The position numbers and the translations under genes are program-made. Below the pieces are notes generated by a model that worked only from the letters and a program-made list of their open reading frames with translations, did not search any database and had not been told where the DNA came from. Of a DNA stretch of 64,000 nt, positions 52,688-61,228 are shown one piece after another. The stretch spans positions 248,001 to 312,000 of the forward strand of contig NZ_BLAJ01000005.1 in the NCBI RefSeq assembly GCF_009176305.1. Direction: 5' to 3'. The DNA comes from Martinezella dioscoreae. Its GTDB lineage: Bacteria; Pseudomonadota; Alphaproteobacteria; Rhizobiales; Rhizobiaceae. How positions within the stretch are numbered: the first letter of the stretch is position 1; each line of letters opens with the position of its first letter.

Positions 52688-53119
52688 TTAACCTACCACT
52701 TCCAGGCCCATGGCGCGGGCAGAGCCCTCGATCATGGCCATTGCGCCTTCGATATCGGCGGCGTTCAGATCCTTCATCTTGGCTTCGGCGATCGCCTTGA
52801 CCTGAGCCTTGGTCAGGGTGCCAGCCTTGGCACCCTTGCCAGGGGTCTTCGAGCCGGACTGGATCTTCGCTTCCTTCTTCAGGAAGTAGCTGACCGGCGG
52901 CTGCTTCATGACGAAGGTGAAGGACTTGTCCTGGTAGTAGGTGATGACGACCGGGATCGGCATACCCTTTTCCATTTCCTGCGTGGCGGCATTGAACGCC
53001 TTGCAGAATTCCATGATGTTAATGCCACGCTGACCAAGCGCAGGACCGATCGGCGGCGACGGATTCGCCGAGCCGGCCTTGACCTGCAGCTTGAGCTGGC
53101 CTGCAACTTTCTTAGCCAT
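52688..53119 (-). CDS. rplK: 50S ribosomal protein L11
   Basis: L11 (143 residues) forms the GTPase-associated centre with 23S rRNA and is required for RelA activation and thiostrepton binding. SANPSPPIGPALGQRGINI with the conserved prolines is intact. A 213-base gap with hairpins separates it from nusG. Confidence 0.98.
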   Translation of the reverse strand: MAKKVAGQLKLQVKAGSANPSPPIGPALGQRGINIMEFCKAFNAATQEMEKGMPIPVVITYYQDKSFTFVMKQPPVSYFLKKEAKIQSGSKTPGKGAKAGTLTKAQVKAIAEAKMKDLNAADIEGAMAMIEGSARAMGLEVVG

Positions 53120-53161
53120 TTCTCTCTGCCTTTCTACATGACCGGTTGCCCGGCCTACTAT

Positions 53162-53177
53162 GCCGGATCGCTCCGGC
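53162..53177 (-). other. Small hairpin in the rplK leader
   Basis: GCCGGA/TCCGGC with a TCGC loop lies 42 bases upstream of rplK. It may be part of the leader that L1 binds, but the E. coli L1 target was not matched. Confidence 0.3.
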
Positions 53178-53290
53178 GGCTGCGGTTGCGTGGTGCGGAT
53201 CGCCAGGCCCGGCTAAGACCCTACCCTTCCACGCGGATTGCGGCTTGGCCGCGAGACATAAGCAAGCATTTGCTTATATCCAAACTCGAA

Positions 53291-53317
53291 CAAAAGGCCA
53301 GCCGCCAGGCCAACCTT
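53291..53317 (-). terminator. Terminator-like hairpin after nusG
   Basis: A 10-bp stem AAGGTTGGCC/GGCTGGCCTT (53294-53317) with three wobble pairs and a TGGC loop is followed on the minus strand by TTGTTCG. It begins 15 bases after the nusG stop, so rplKA may have its own promoter in 53120-53290. Confidence 0.55.
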
Positions 53318-53332
53318 TCGTAGAAATCACAA

Positions 53333-53863
53333 TCAGACCTTCTCGACCTGGCTGTATTCCAGCTCGACCGGCGTAGCGCGGCCGAAAATCGACACTTCCA
53401 CCTTCAGGCGCGAACGCTCTTCGTCCACATCCTGAACCGTGCCGTTGAACGATGCGAACGGACCGTCGGATACGCGGACCTGCTCGCCAATCTCGAAGGA
53501 TACAGAAGCCTTCGGCCGCTCGACGCCTTCCTGGACCTGACCGAGAATGCGCTCGGCTTCATAATCCGGAATCGGAACGGGCTTATTGTCGGAGCCGAGG
53601 AAGCCAGTGACCTTCGGCGTATTCTTGATCAGGTGGTAAGCCTCATCCGTCAGGTTGGCGCGCACGAGCACGTAACCCGGGAAAAACTTGCGCTCGCTGT
53701 CGACCTTGCGGCCGCGACGAACCTCAACAACCTTTTCGGTCGGCACAAGGATCTTCTCGAACAGATGCTCGAGACCCTTCTGCCTGGCCTTCTCCTCGAT
53801 GGATTCAGCCACTTTCTTTTCGAAATTAGAATAAGCGTGGACGATGTACCAACGTGCCGCCAT
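53333..53863 (-). CDS. nusG: Transcription elongation/antitermination factor NusG
   Basis: NusG (176 residues) couples RNA polymerase to Rho or the ribosome. The NGN domain start MAARWYIVHAYSNFEKKVAE, the KOW motif VRVSDGPFASFNGTVQDV and the terminal VELEYSQVEKV are present. The start ATG 53863 is supported by GGAG 6 bases upstream; an ATG two codons earlier sits too close to it. It lies 18 bases after secE. Confidence 0.97.
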   Translation of the reverse strand: MAARWYIVHAYSNFEKKVAESIEEKARQKGLEHLFEKILVPTEKVVEVRRGRKVDSERKFFPGYVLVRANLTDEAYHLIKNTPKVTGFLGSDNKPVPIPDYEAERILGQVQEGVERPKASVSFEIGEQVRVSDGPFASFNGTVQDVDEERSRLKVEVSIFGRATPVELEYSQVEKV

Positions 53864-53881
53864 GTTCATCTCCACCCGATA

Positions 53882-54082
53882 TCAGTTGCCGGTATTCAGC
53901 ACGTAGCTGAGAATCCAGCCAATGAGCTGGTCGGCAGCAAAGAAAAACAGCGAGGCGAAAACGACCATGACGAGCACCATCACCGTCGAGATCATCGTCT
54001 CGCGACGCGAGGGCCAAGTGATTTTCGACGTCTCGGAGCGCACCTGCCGCAGAAACGCTAGTGGATTCGTTTTGGATGCCAT
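53882..54082 (-). CDS. secE: Protein translocase subunit SecE
   Basis: SecE (66 residues) clamps SecY. It is the short single-helix form: the amphipathic segment FLRQVRSETSKITWPSRRET is followed by one membrane helix (MISTVMVLVMVVFASLFFF). It lies downstream of tRNA-Trp, the usual bacterial neighbour. Confidence 0.96.
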   Translation of the reverse strand: MASKTNPLAFLRQVRSETSKITWPSRRETMISTVMVLVMVVFASLFFFAADQLIGWILSYVLNTGN

Positions 54083-54277
54083 TGACTGCCCACGCAATTA
54101 CGGCGCGTAAAGCTGAACATATCAGCCCCACGCACCGCGTGTCTGTTAAACCCTACATAAACACCGATTCCCGATTTAACAAGAGGCAATACGGTGTTTT
54201 CTAAAATTTGCCGACAAACCGGCATGACCCTCAACCCAAGAAGCTGCGAAACGACGCGCCAGTCAAATCAAGGAAAA

Positions 54278-54353
<76 letters not shown>

Positions 54354-54416
54354 TCTTCCTTCGAATATTCGCTCCAGGCGGTGGACCGCCCGAGCAGTTC
54401 GAAGACATGGCGCTCC

Positions 54417-54445
54417 CTTTAAGGCGGGACGAAACGATTGGCAAG
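54417..54445 (-). promoter_or_regulatory. Candidate promoter of tRNA-Trp/secE
   Basis: On the minus strand, CTTGCC (54440-54445) and TTAAAG (54417-54422) are exactly 17 bases apart, and a start near 54408 would lie about 55 bases from the tRNA. The same CTTG-N17-TTAAA architecture occurs upstream of tuf2. Confidence 0.5.
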
Positions 54446-54564
54446 AGCGTTTTTTGCTTTTTCCCAATCGAACCCGCGACTTCACATAGGACATGCCCAA
54501 TCGGACAGATCTGCCGGACGTGCAAAGCCGCGGCAAATGCTGCAGAAAGGATGCCCCCTCGCCC

Positions 54565-55452
54565 TCATTGCTCTCCGGGAGAACCTTTCGGCTTGCGCTT
54601 GAGAAATTTCGGCCTGAGGCGACGCATAAAATTATCCGCAGAGCGAATCACATTGGTCAGGGAGATCAGCTTGTCTATTTCGGCGTCGGTATTTCCGAGC
54701 CGCTCAGACAAAACCTCGGCGGCGGCCAAGGCAATCTCGTCCGGAGGCACCTCCGTGAAGCGCTGAGCAAGGCTGATATAGGGGTTCAGTGCAACCCCAC
54801 CATGGATGGTGATCTTTCCCAGCCGGGCAAACAAGCGCAGGAAGGTCTGCTCGAAACTCCAATCGTGGGCGGAAACCACCCTCCACTTCTGACTGCGCCG
54901 GGCCGAGAAGCCGGCAAGTACGATCTTGCCGGGCAATTTCAGATCGCTGAGCCACAGAGCCATGGCAAAGCCGCTCGTCGGCGTCTTGCCCTCCGTATAG
55001 AAATCGGAGCAGAAGCCGACGAGATCGAGATGGCCAGTCGGCGCCCCCTGAAAATCGGCGGCGGGATTGAGCTTCTCTTCCGCACCGAGGCGGATATTCA
55101 TGATGCCGAGGAAATATTCCTTCGGAAAGAACTTGACCACCTCGCCCACTTCGCCGCGATAGACGATGTTGGCGCCACGCGGCTGGCCACGAGAGATCAG
55201 CAGTGAATGCCCATGGAACGGGCGATCCAGAACCTTGTAGACCTTGTTGAAGAAGACGAAGAGCGCAGTCTCAGGAAACTGCGCCTGCAGGCTTGAGATA
55301 TCGACCGCATCGCTATTGGCGACCAGGACGATATGGGAAAACCCCATCAATATGGTCCGCCATTCGTCGGTGCTGCTCAAACCAGCCGCGGAACCCGCGG
55401 CCGGTATGCCGACCTCAATATTTCCGGTCGTCTTATGATCCAAATCGCTCAC
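54565..55452 (-). CDS. Hypothetical protein with glycosyltransferase-29-like motif
   Basis: This 295-residue protein starts at GTG 55452, whose bases overlap the upstream stop (GTGA). A later ATG (55347, MGFSHIVLVANS) would give 260 residues. It begins with a Rossmann-like strand (IVLVANSDAV). The segment TPTSGFAMALWLSDL (157-171), followed by KIVLAGFSA, resembles the S-motif region of GT29 sialyltransferases (PxxG then a GF/YGF turn), and HDWSFEQ (196-202) provides possible catalytic His/Glu. The family call is an inference. Coupling to a glycosyltransferase gene supports a role in surface polysaccharide. Confidence 0.55.
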   Translation of the reverse strand: MSDLDHKTTGNIEVGIPAAGSAAGLSSTDEWRTILMGFSHIVLVANSDAVDISSLQAQFPETALFVFFNKVYKVLDRPFHGHSLLISRGQPRGANIVYRGEVGEVVKFFPKEYFLGIMNIRLGAEEKLNPAADFQGAPTGHLDLVGFCSDFYTEGKTPTSGFAMALWLSDLKLPGKIVLAGFSARRSQKWRVVSAHDWSFEQTFLRLFARLGKITIHGGVALNPYISLAQRFTEVPPDEIALAAAEVLSERLGNTDAEIDKLISLTNVIRSADNFMRRLRPKFLKRKPKGSPGEQ

Positions 55453-56135
55453 TTCTGCTGGACGTGCAGCATGCGGTCGCGCATGGCGAACCATTCTTCG
55501 GCGTAGTCGTCGTTGCGGTATTCGTCGAAATACGGGCCGCCATCGGTGAAGTGCACGAGCTTGGCATCTTCGCGATAGTCGTATTCATTGACGAGATAGT
55601 TCCAGACGACCGGCACCTCACCGATCTGATCGTCGTTCTCCAGCCACTTGAACTGATGAAGCTGAAGGCCCGTCGCCGTATTGACGAAATCCTTCGTCAA
55701 CGCCGTGCACTTGGCGTTGTTGAACAGGATCATGCTGGACCAGTTCTTCTTTTCATACTTCGTCTGCGTCTGGCCGAGGAACTTGGTTTCGATCTTTGGC
55801 TGGTAGTCGTGCTTGACGCACATGGCGGCATAACGATCGTCACGCAGCGCCCAAAGCTCGGCGATATCGGCGCGGGCGAGCATGTCGCAGTCCATGAAGA
55901 TGCTCCAGCCCTGGTAATCGCTGAGGTAAGGCACGAGAAAGCGCGAGAAGGAAAATTCTGTCGACTGCAGCGGATTGCGCTCGCGGGTGAAGATGCCCTC
56001 GAGATTGTTGAGCACGATCGGCGAGAAGACCACCGGAATAGACGAGCGCTCGATGATGCTCTGGGTCAGGACGTGATAGGCCACGACCTCCTTGGAATCG
56101 AACCCGACGAAAATACGTGCAACATTATCCTTCAT
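55449..56135 (-). CDS. Nucleotide-sugar glycosyltransferase, GT8-like
   Basis: This 228-residue cytoplasmic protein has a GT-A fold start (ARIFVGFDSKEVVAYHVL), a metal-binding DxD (MDCDML, Asp82 and Asp84) and the conserved WSSMILFNN and LVHFTDGGPYFDEY blocks (His and Gly near the end). These are typical of GT8-like retaining transferases. It starts an operon with the GT29-like gene. The acceptor is unknown; lipopolysaccharide or another surface glycan is likely. Confidence 0.75.
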   Translation of the reverse strand: MKDNVARIFVGFDSKEVVAYHVLTQSIIERSSIPVVFSPIVLNNLEGIFTRERNPLQSTEFSFSRFLVPYLSDYQGWSIFMDCDMLARADIAELWALRDDRYAAMCVKHDYQPKIETKFLGQTQTKYEKKNWSSMILFNNAKCTALTKDFVNTATGLQLHQFKWLENDDQIGEVPVVWNYLVNEYDYREDAKLVHFTDGGPYFDEYRNDDYAEEWFAMRDRMLHVQQK

Positions 56136-56464
56136 GATACCTCCGAAACGGCTAAGCGCCTGCAGGCCAGCCGGCTATTATCTTTCGTCGCGACGCAAAT
56201 CGCACGCTGCTCACCCTCAAGGCCCATCAGCCGGAGGGCGCTGGTTCGAAACAGGCGCGCGGATATACCGAACCATGCGCTGCAATCTCTAGGAGATGCT
56301 TCGCGAACGCAACCCTACTTAAATAAACGGCTGTATTTGTCGAGTGTTTGGGGAAGCATTTTTGGTTTTGTTGCGTAACAAATGGAGAGGCACCCTACTC
56401 TGGATCGATGCCTTTGCCAGGCGCCAACACAAAGCGCCCGGCCGATCGCATGAGCTGCGCGCCC
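56136..56464. promoter_or_regulatory. Intergenic region upstream of the glycosyltransferase operon
   Basis: These 329 bases lie between two minus-strand genes and hold no convincing gene. The AT-richer part (about 56310-56400) probably contains the promoter of the glycosyltransferase pair. TTGTT-GCGT-AACAA (56368-56381) is a perfect 5-bp inverted repeat and may be an operator. No terminator for the epimerase gene is obvious. Confidence 0.35.
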
Positions 56465-57358
56465 TCAAACCTTCACATATTTCCGCCAGTCGTGCTCTTC
56501 CTTGAAGCCCAGGATCTCTCGGATCTTGCGATTGGACAGCAAGCCCTCATATTCGCCGACCTCGCGGGTGAAAGGCACATTGGGAAAATGCTTCGCGGCA
56601 AGTTCGCGCGACGGCGTATTGGCCGAAACCGTGTCGTTGGCGGCGTTGAACACCTGGAAGCCGAGGCCGTTCTTCTCGATGCAGAGATGGACGATCTGGC
56701 CGAGATCGCGGGCGTCGATATAGCTCCAGGCAATGCGCTTGCGGATTTCGCTGTTGGCGAAAAACTCGGGGAACCGCTCATATTCATGGGGCTCGATGAC
56801 ATTGCCGATACGCAGCGCGTAGATATCGATGCCGAAACGCTCGGCAAAGGCGCGGGCCGTCTTCTCGTTTACGACCTTGGACAGGCCATAGGAATCCATC
56901 GGATTGACATCATAATCCTCCTCCAGCGGGAACTGATGGAAGTCGCGATGACCTTCGGCGAAACAGACTCCATAGGTCGTCTCGCTGGAGGCGATAATGA
57001 TCTTCTTCACGCCGAGCTTTGCCGCCGCTTCGATGACGTTATAAGTGCTCATCGTGTTGATGCGGAAGGTCTCATTGTCCGGCTTGATCAGAATGCGCGG
57101 AATGGCGGCGAAATGCACGACGGCATCGAAAGGCTGCACACCCTTGCCTTCATCGAGATCGGGAAAATCACGATGCATGGTCAGGACATTATAGACCTGT
57201 CCCGCATCGGTGATATCGGCCTGCAGGTTGGTGACGCCAGGGCTATTCAGCGGCACGAGATCGACATTGTGGACCTCATAGCCGGCATTGATCAGCCAGG
57301 GAACCGTGTGACGTCCAGCCTTGCCGCTGCCGCCCGTGAACAAAATACGTTTCTTCAT
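56465..57358 (-). CDS. NAD-dependent nucleotide-sugar epimerase/dehydratase (extended SDR)
   Basis: This 297-residue enzyme has a TGGSGKAGRH cofactor motif, a conserved D in LQADITDAG, and the catalytic Ser and YxxxK pair in MDSYGLSKVVNEK. It would use NAD(P) to modify a nucleotide sugar. ATG 57358 has a strong GGAGGAG ribosome site 6 bases upstream. Its neighbours are glycosyltransferase-like genes, which points to surface-glycan precursor synthesis. The exact substrate cannot be deduced. Confidence 0.85.
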   Translation of the reverse strand: MKKRILFTGGSGKAGRHTVPWLINAGYEVHNVDLVPLNSPGVTNLQADITDAGQVYNVLTMHRDFPDLDEGKGVQPFDAVVHFAAIPRILIKPDNETFRINTMSTYNVIEAAAKLGVKKIIIASSETTYGVCFAEGHRDFHQFPLEEDYDVNPMDSYGLSKVVNEKTARAFAERFGIDIYALRIGNVIEPHEYERFPEFFANSEIRKRIAWSYIDARDLGQIVHLCIEKNGLGFQVFNAANDTVSANTPSRELAAKHFPNVPFTREVGEYEGLLSNRKIREILGFKEEHDWRKYVKV

Positions 57359-57513
57359 GAAATCTCCTCCAGATAAAATCGAGCGATAAATAGGCCCTTG
57401 CCTCCGTTTCGCAAGACACGGCTTGGTGAGCTGACGCTTTCCTCGCAAAATAAACGGGACGACTCGGTAAAGCATATGCCGCGTGGCAAACAGGACGAAA
57501 GGAGATGAGTGGG

Positions 57514-58044
57514 ATGCGGCCGATCACGCTTGTTGAATATGATCCGCAATGGCCCTTTCTCTTCGAAGACAGAAGCAGGGCAATTGGCCTGCTGCTTGGC
57601 CATCCCGCCACGTTTCATCATATCGGCAGCACTGCCATCGCCGGACTATGCGCCAAACCGAAACTCGATATCGATGCGGTCCTTTTCTCGGAAGACGCAA
57701 GACTCGCCGCGACGGAGCGTTTGAGAGAAGACGGATATCGCTTTCACGGCGATCTTCACAGAGCCGGCCGATGGGCTTTCACCAAGGATGAGATGCCTTA
57801 CGGCACGCGACTTTATCTTTGTCTGCCTGATAACGAGGCCCATCGGGAGCGCCTTCTATTTTGCGATTATTTGCGCACCCATCCCGAACGTACGGCGGAT
57901 TATGCGACCTTGAAACGGCGTCTGGCCGAAGAGGCCAATGGCGACTGGAACCACTACACCGGCGGCAAAAGCGATTTCGTTGCCGATATCGTGCGCCGCG
58001 CGAAGGCCGAATTCGGATCAACGAAAAATATCACCGGCGGGTGA
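57514..58044 (+). CDS. GrpB-family protein (UPF0157, nucleotidyltransferase-like)
   Basis: This 176-residue protein has the GrpB signature VEYDPQWPFLFE, HHIGSTAIAGLCAKPKLDID and the later YLRTHPERTADYATLKRRLA. The fold is related to nucleotidyltransferases, and in some bacteria it is fused to dephospho-CoA kinase. ATG 57514 (MRPITLVEYDP) is preferred because AAAGGAG is 9 bases upstream; ATG 57505 directly touches the ribosome site. It is divergent from the epimerase gene. Confidence 0.85.
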   Translation: MRPITLVEYDPQWPFLFEDRSRAIGLLLGHPATFHHIGSTAIAGLCAKPKLDIDAVLFSEDARLAATERLREDGYRFHGDLHRAGRWAFTKDEMPYGTRLYLCLPDNEAHRERLLFCDYLRTHPERTADYATLKRRLAEEANGDWNHYTGGKSDFVADIVRRAKAEFGSTKNITGG

Positions 58045-58057
58045 CAATATCCTCCGA

Positions 58058-58567
58058 CTAATCGAGCAGGTGCCTCAGCACATTATCCACACTCTGCCTG
58101 AGCGAAAGATGGCTCGTATCGAGAATCTCAAGACCGGACGCTTGGGCCTCGCGGCGCAGATAAGCGGCCCAATTCATCATGTTCGCATCGGCAAGTTCCG
58201 GCTGGCCTCTCTCAGCGGACAAGCGATGTGTCCTCGTTGCATCATCGCAATCGATCAATATGAGGCGATAGTCATCGGCCCTGACAGCCGCTGCAGCTTC
58301 GATAACGAAGGATGGGCGCATCTGCCCCTCGAAAAGAACGCCCCTGCCCTTCTGCGCTTGCGGCACAAGCCGTTCCAGCCATTCGATGGTCTTGTCGCGC
58401 TGCCAGGCCTCGGGCGAACCATGATCCCTGACCATAGCATCAAGCGACGGTACGCCGATGCTGTCGAAATGATAGACGGCTAACCTTCGCGCATGGTCCC
58501 TGGCTATTGCCTCCGCGATAGCAGTCTTTCCCGAACCAGATGCGCCGGTCAGAATGATCAGGCTCAT
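58058..58567 (-). CDS. Small P-loop kinase-like protein
   Basis: This 169-residue cytosolic protein starts with a clear Walker A (ILTGASGSGKTAIAEAIA) and has a strand ending LILIDCD, where Walker B is expected, followed by a LID-like Arg cluster (RTHRLSAERGQPEL). The layout is that of small nucleoside or shikimate-type kinases and AAA_33-like proteins. The substrate is unknown. It is convergent with the GrpB-family gene and lies just downstream of tuf2. Confidence 0.7.
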   Translation of the reverse strand: MSLIILTGASGSGKTAIAEAIARDHARRLAVYHFDSIGVPSLDAMVRDHGSPEAWQRDKTIEWLERLVPQAQKGRGVLFEGQMRPSFVIEAAAAVRADDYRLILIDCDDATRTHRLSAERGQPELADANMMNWAAYLRREAQASGLEILDTSHLSLRQSVDNVLRHLLD

Positions 58568-58584
58568 GCACCATCTCCCAATGC

Positions 58585-58613
58585 AAAAAGGCCCCGCTGT
58601 TTCCAGCGAGGCC
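58585..58613 (-). terminator. Intrinsic terminator of tuf2
   Basis: A 10-bp stem GGCCTCGCTG/CAGCGGGGCC with one G-U pair and a GAAA loop is followed on the minus strand by TTTTTGC. It lies 25 bases after the tuf2 stop. Confidence 0.88.
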
Positions 58614-58638
58614 CTCTTATAAAGGAATAATCCTGGGA

Positions 58639-59814
58639 TTACTCGACGATGGAGGCAACGATGCCTGCACCAACGGTGCGGCCGCCTTCGCGGATAGCGA
58701 AGCGAAGCTTTTCTTCCATCGCGATCGGAACGATCAGCTCGACGTCAACCGTGACGTTGTCGCCTGGCATAACCATTTCCGTGCCTTCCGGAAGCGTCAC
58801 GATGCCCGTCACGTCAGTCGTACGGAAGTAGAACTGCGGACGGTAGTTCGTGAAGAACGGCGTATGACGGCCGCCTTCTTCCTTCGTCAGGATGTAGGCT
58901 TCAGCCTTGAACTTCTTGTGCGGCTTGACAGAACCCGGCTTGCACAGGATCTGACCACGCTCGACGCCGTCACGGTTCACACCGCGGATCAGCGCACCGA
59001 TGTTGTCGCCGGCCTGGCCCTGGTCGAGCAGCTTGCGGAACATTTCAACGCCGGTAACCGTCGTCTTCGACGTCGGACGAATGCCGACGATCTCGACTTC
59101 TTCACCAACCTTGATCACGCCACGCTCGACGCGGCCCGTCACAACCGTACCACGGCCCGAGATCGAGAACACGTCTTCGATCGGCATCAGGAACGGCTGG
59201 TCGATCGGACGCTCAGGCGTCGGGATGTAGGCGTCAACCTGAGCCATCAGCTCGCGGATCGCGTCTTCGCCGATCTTCTTGTCCGAATCTTCAAGAGCAG
59301 CAAGCGCCGAACCCTTGACAACCGGGATGTCGTCGCCCGGGAAGTCGTAGGACGACAGAAGTTCGCGAACTTCAAGCTCGACGAGCTCGAGAAGCTCGGC
59401 GTCGTCAACCTGGTCGACCTTGTTCAGGAACACGACGATCGCCGGAACGCCAACCTGGCGGGCGAGCAGGATGTGCTCGCGCGTCTGCGGCATCGGGCCG
59501 TCGGCAGCAGAGCAAACCAGGATCGCGCCGTCCATCTGAGCGGCACCCGTGATCATGTTCTTCACGTAGTCGGCGTGGCCGGGGCAGTCAACGTGCGCAT
59601 AGTGACGGTTCGGCGTCTCGTATTCAACGTGGGCCGTCGAGATCGTGATGCCACGAGCCTTCTCTTCCGGAGCCGCGTCGATTTGGTCATACGCCTTGAA
59701 CTCGCCGAAGTACTTCGTGATCGCTGCCGTCAACGACGTCTTGCCGTGGTCAACGTGACCGATCGTCCCGATGTTAACGTGCGGCTTATTGCGCTCAAAC
59801 TTACTCTTTGCCAT
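58639..59814 (-). CDS. tuf: Elongation factor Tu, copy 2
   Basis: This second EF-Tu gene (391 residues) has the same length and orientation as copy 1 and differs by a single residue (Val233 instead of Ile233). The DNA is nearly identical from start to stop codon and unrelated outside. It lies downstream of tRNA-Tyr and tRNA-Gly, the tufB position of the ancestral order. It has its own promoter candidate and a strong terminator. Confidence 0.98.
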   Translation of the reverse strand: MAKSKFERNKPHVNIGTIGHVDHGKTSLTAAITKYFGEFKAYDQIDAAPEEKARGITISTAHVEYETPNRHYAHVDCPGHADYVKNMITGAAQMDGAILVCSAADGPMPQTREHILLARQVGVPAIVVFLNKVDQVDDAELLELVELEVRELLSSYDFPGDDIPVVKGSALAALEDSDKKIGEDAIRELMAQVDAYIPTPERPIDQPFLMPIEDVFSISGRGTVVTGRVERGVIKVGEEVEIVGIRPTSKTTVTGVEMFRKLLDQGQAGDNIGALIRGVNRDGVERGQILCKPGSVKPHKKFKAEAYILTKEEGGRHTPFFTNYRPQFYFRTTDVTGIVTLPEGTEMVMPGDNVTVDVELIVPIAMEEKLRFAIREGGRTVGAGIVASIVE

Positions 59815-60214
59815 TTGAATGCTTCCTGTGAACGTAATGAGTGACCCCGGCGAACCGGTTTAGTGCCGCCGTTTAAGGCTTTCGTTGCGTTTGCGCAAGA
59901 CTTAATTGCAGGCCCTATTCCCGGCAAAGTCCGGCCGATGGCGGATGATCCGCAACGCTCGGCATTCCTTCGCCGCGCAAGGTTCGCCGGCCGATCCGGA
60001 AAGATGTAAAAGCATTTGCCGGTTCAAGCGCTTAGATAGGAACGCTGAGGAGGAATTCCAGATGTTCCGCCTTAGAGCCTCGGAGATCTGGCCACTGCAC
60101 AGCAAAACGCGCCCTCGCCCATCGGCGGGAGCGCGCAACTATCGGACGCAATCATGGTTGATTTGGCATGCTATCCGGCGGCGAGCGCATTGCCAACCGC
60201 CGGACGAAAGACAA
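59815..60214. promoter_or_regulatory. tuf2 upstream region
   Basis: These 400 bases between tuf2 and the DUF3597 gene hold the tuf2 promoter candidate at 59871-59899 and otherwise no supported gene. A GAGGAGG at about 60048-60054 followed by an ATG at 60062 on the plus strand opens a frame antisense to the DUF3597 gene, which I take as chance. Confidence 0.4.
59871..59899 (-). promoter_or_regulatory. Candidate promoter of tuf2
   Basis: On the minus strand, CTTGCG (59894-59899) and TTAAAC (59871-59876) are 17 bases apart, with the same layout as the tRNA-Trp promoter candidate. It lies 57 bases upstream of the tuf2 start. Confidence 0.42.
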
Positions 60215-60643
60215 TCAATCGAGAAGATCGGCCGGTACCTTGCCGCCATTGTCCGCGAGCTTCTTCAGAAGAGCCTTGTGGAGGAACATGTTCATCTTGG
60301 CGGAATCGCCGGCATCGCCGGTATAGCCGAGTTCCTGCGCCAATTCCTTGCGCTCGGAAAGGCTCGCATCCATGCCGAGTGCCTTCATCAGGTCGACGAT
60401 GGAATGTTTCCAGTCCAGCTTCTGTCCGCTCTTCTTGACGGCGGCATCGAGGATCGAGGCGATATCCACTGGAGCGGATGGCGCGCTGGTCGCCGGCGAC
60501 GTTGCTGCCGTCGTCGCTGAAGGAGCCGGCGTCGGCGCAGGTGCCGGATTGTCAGTTGCAGCTGTCGTCGTCGGTGCAGGAGCAGCCTCTGCAGCCTTCG
60601 CCTCACCCCAGATTGCACCCTTGATCTTGTCGAAGATACCCAT
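60215..60643 (-). CDS. DUF3597 family protein
   Basis: This 142-residue protein starts MGIFDKIKGAIWG, then has a low-complexity Pro/Ala/Thr linker (about 20-58) and a conserved helical C-terminal domain (DIASILDAAVKKSGQKLDWK ... SIVDLMKALGMD ... RKELAQELGY). That is the DUF3597 pattern of a helical domain distantly like LysM or peptidoglycan-associated modules. No signal peptide is visible. It interrupts the tRNA-Gly to tuf2 stretch. Function is unknown. Confidence 0.8.
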   Translation of the reverse strand: MGIFDKIKGAIWGEAKAAEAAPAPTTTAATDNPAPAPTPAPSATTAATSPATSAPSAPVDIASILDAAVKKSGQKLDWKHSIVDLMKALGMDASLSERKELAQELGYTGDAGDSAKMNMFLHKALLKKLADNGGKVPADLLD

Positions 60644-60845
60644 TTTCGCTCTCCCGTTTCGGTTGCCCGAGCAATATGTATCGCTCGCGCGAATATAAGC
60701 AACCCTTCATGTCAAATATGCAAAGACTGCACCAGAGCGAGTATGGAAATGAAAGGCGCATTTGCACGAGGGGTAACCGGGAGGCAAACAACAGGATCGC
60801 TCAACCACGAGGGGAGACAATCAGCAAGCAACGATTTAAAAATCT

Positions 60846-60919
60846 TGGAGCGGGTAGCGGGAATCGAACCCGCGTATTCAGCTTGGAAGGCTGCTGCTCT
60901 ACCATTGAGCTATACCCGC
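60846..60919 (-). tRNA. tRNA-Gly (UCC anticodon)
   Basis: This 74-base cloverleaf has acceptor GCGGGTA/TACCCGC, anticodon loop CTTCCAA (TCC) and T-loop GGTTCGATTCC. The 3' CCA is encoded. It lies 25 bases downstream of tRNA-Tyr on the same strand and so is probably co-transcribed. Confidence 0.97.
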
Positions 60920-60944
60920 GGGATGGTCAAGATCCGGCTCGGAA

Positions 60945-61029
60945 TGGTGGAGGGAGTTGGATTTGAACCAACGTAGGCTGAGCCAACGGATTTACAGTCC
61001 GTCCCCTTTAACCACTCGGGCATCCCTCC
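60945..61029 (-). tRNA. tRNA-Tyr (GUA anticodon)
   Basis: This 85-base class II tRNA has a long variable arm, acceptor GGAGGGA/TCCCTCC, anticodon loop CTGTAAA and an encoded CCA. A strong promoter lies about 70 bases upstream. Confidence 0.97.
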
Positions 61030-61097
61030 AGTTTTCCGACTGGATCTTGCGACCAGGCTTGCTAGACGTTGGCGTCGCCGCCGTCATCTGCGCCGCG

Positions 61098-61126
61098 TAT
61101 ATGACCGGACGATTTCCGTCTGTCAA
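61098..61126 (-). promoter_or_regulatory. Promoter of the tRNA-Tyr/tRNA-Gly unit
   Basis: On the minus strand, TTGACA (61121-61126) and CATATA (61098-61103) are exactly 17 bases apart, a near-consensus housekeeping promoter. It lies 69 bases upstream of tRNA-Tyr and is divergent from rlmB. Confidence 0.75.
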
Positions 61127-61228
61127 CACAAGGAATTGCCAAAAATGACGAAAAAAATTTCAGCCTGTGGGAAAAGCCCGGCACTGAAAGAGGCTAGGCG
61201 CTCAGGAAGGCGCTGGTTATAAAGCCGC

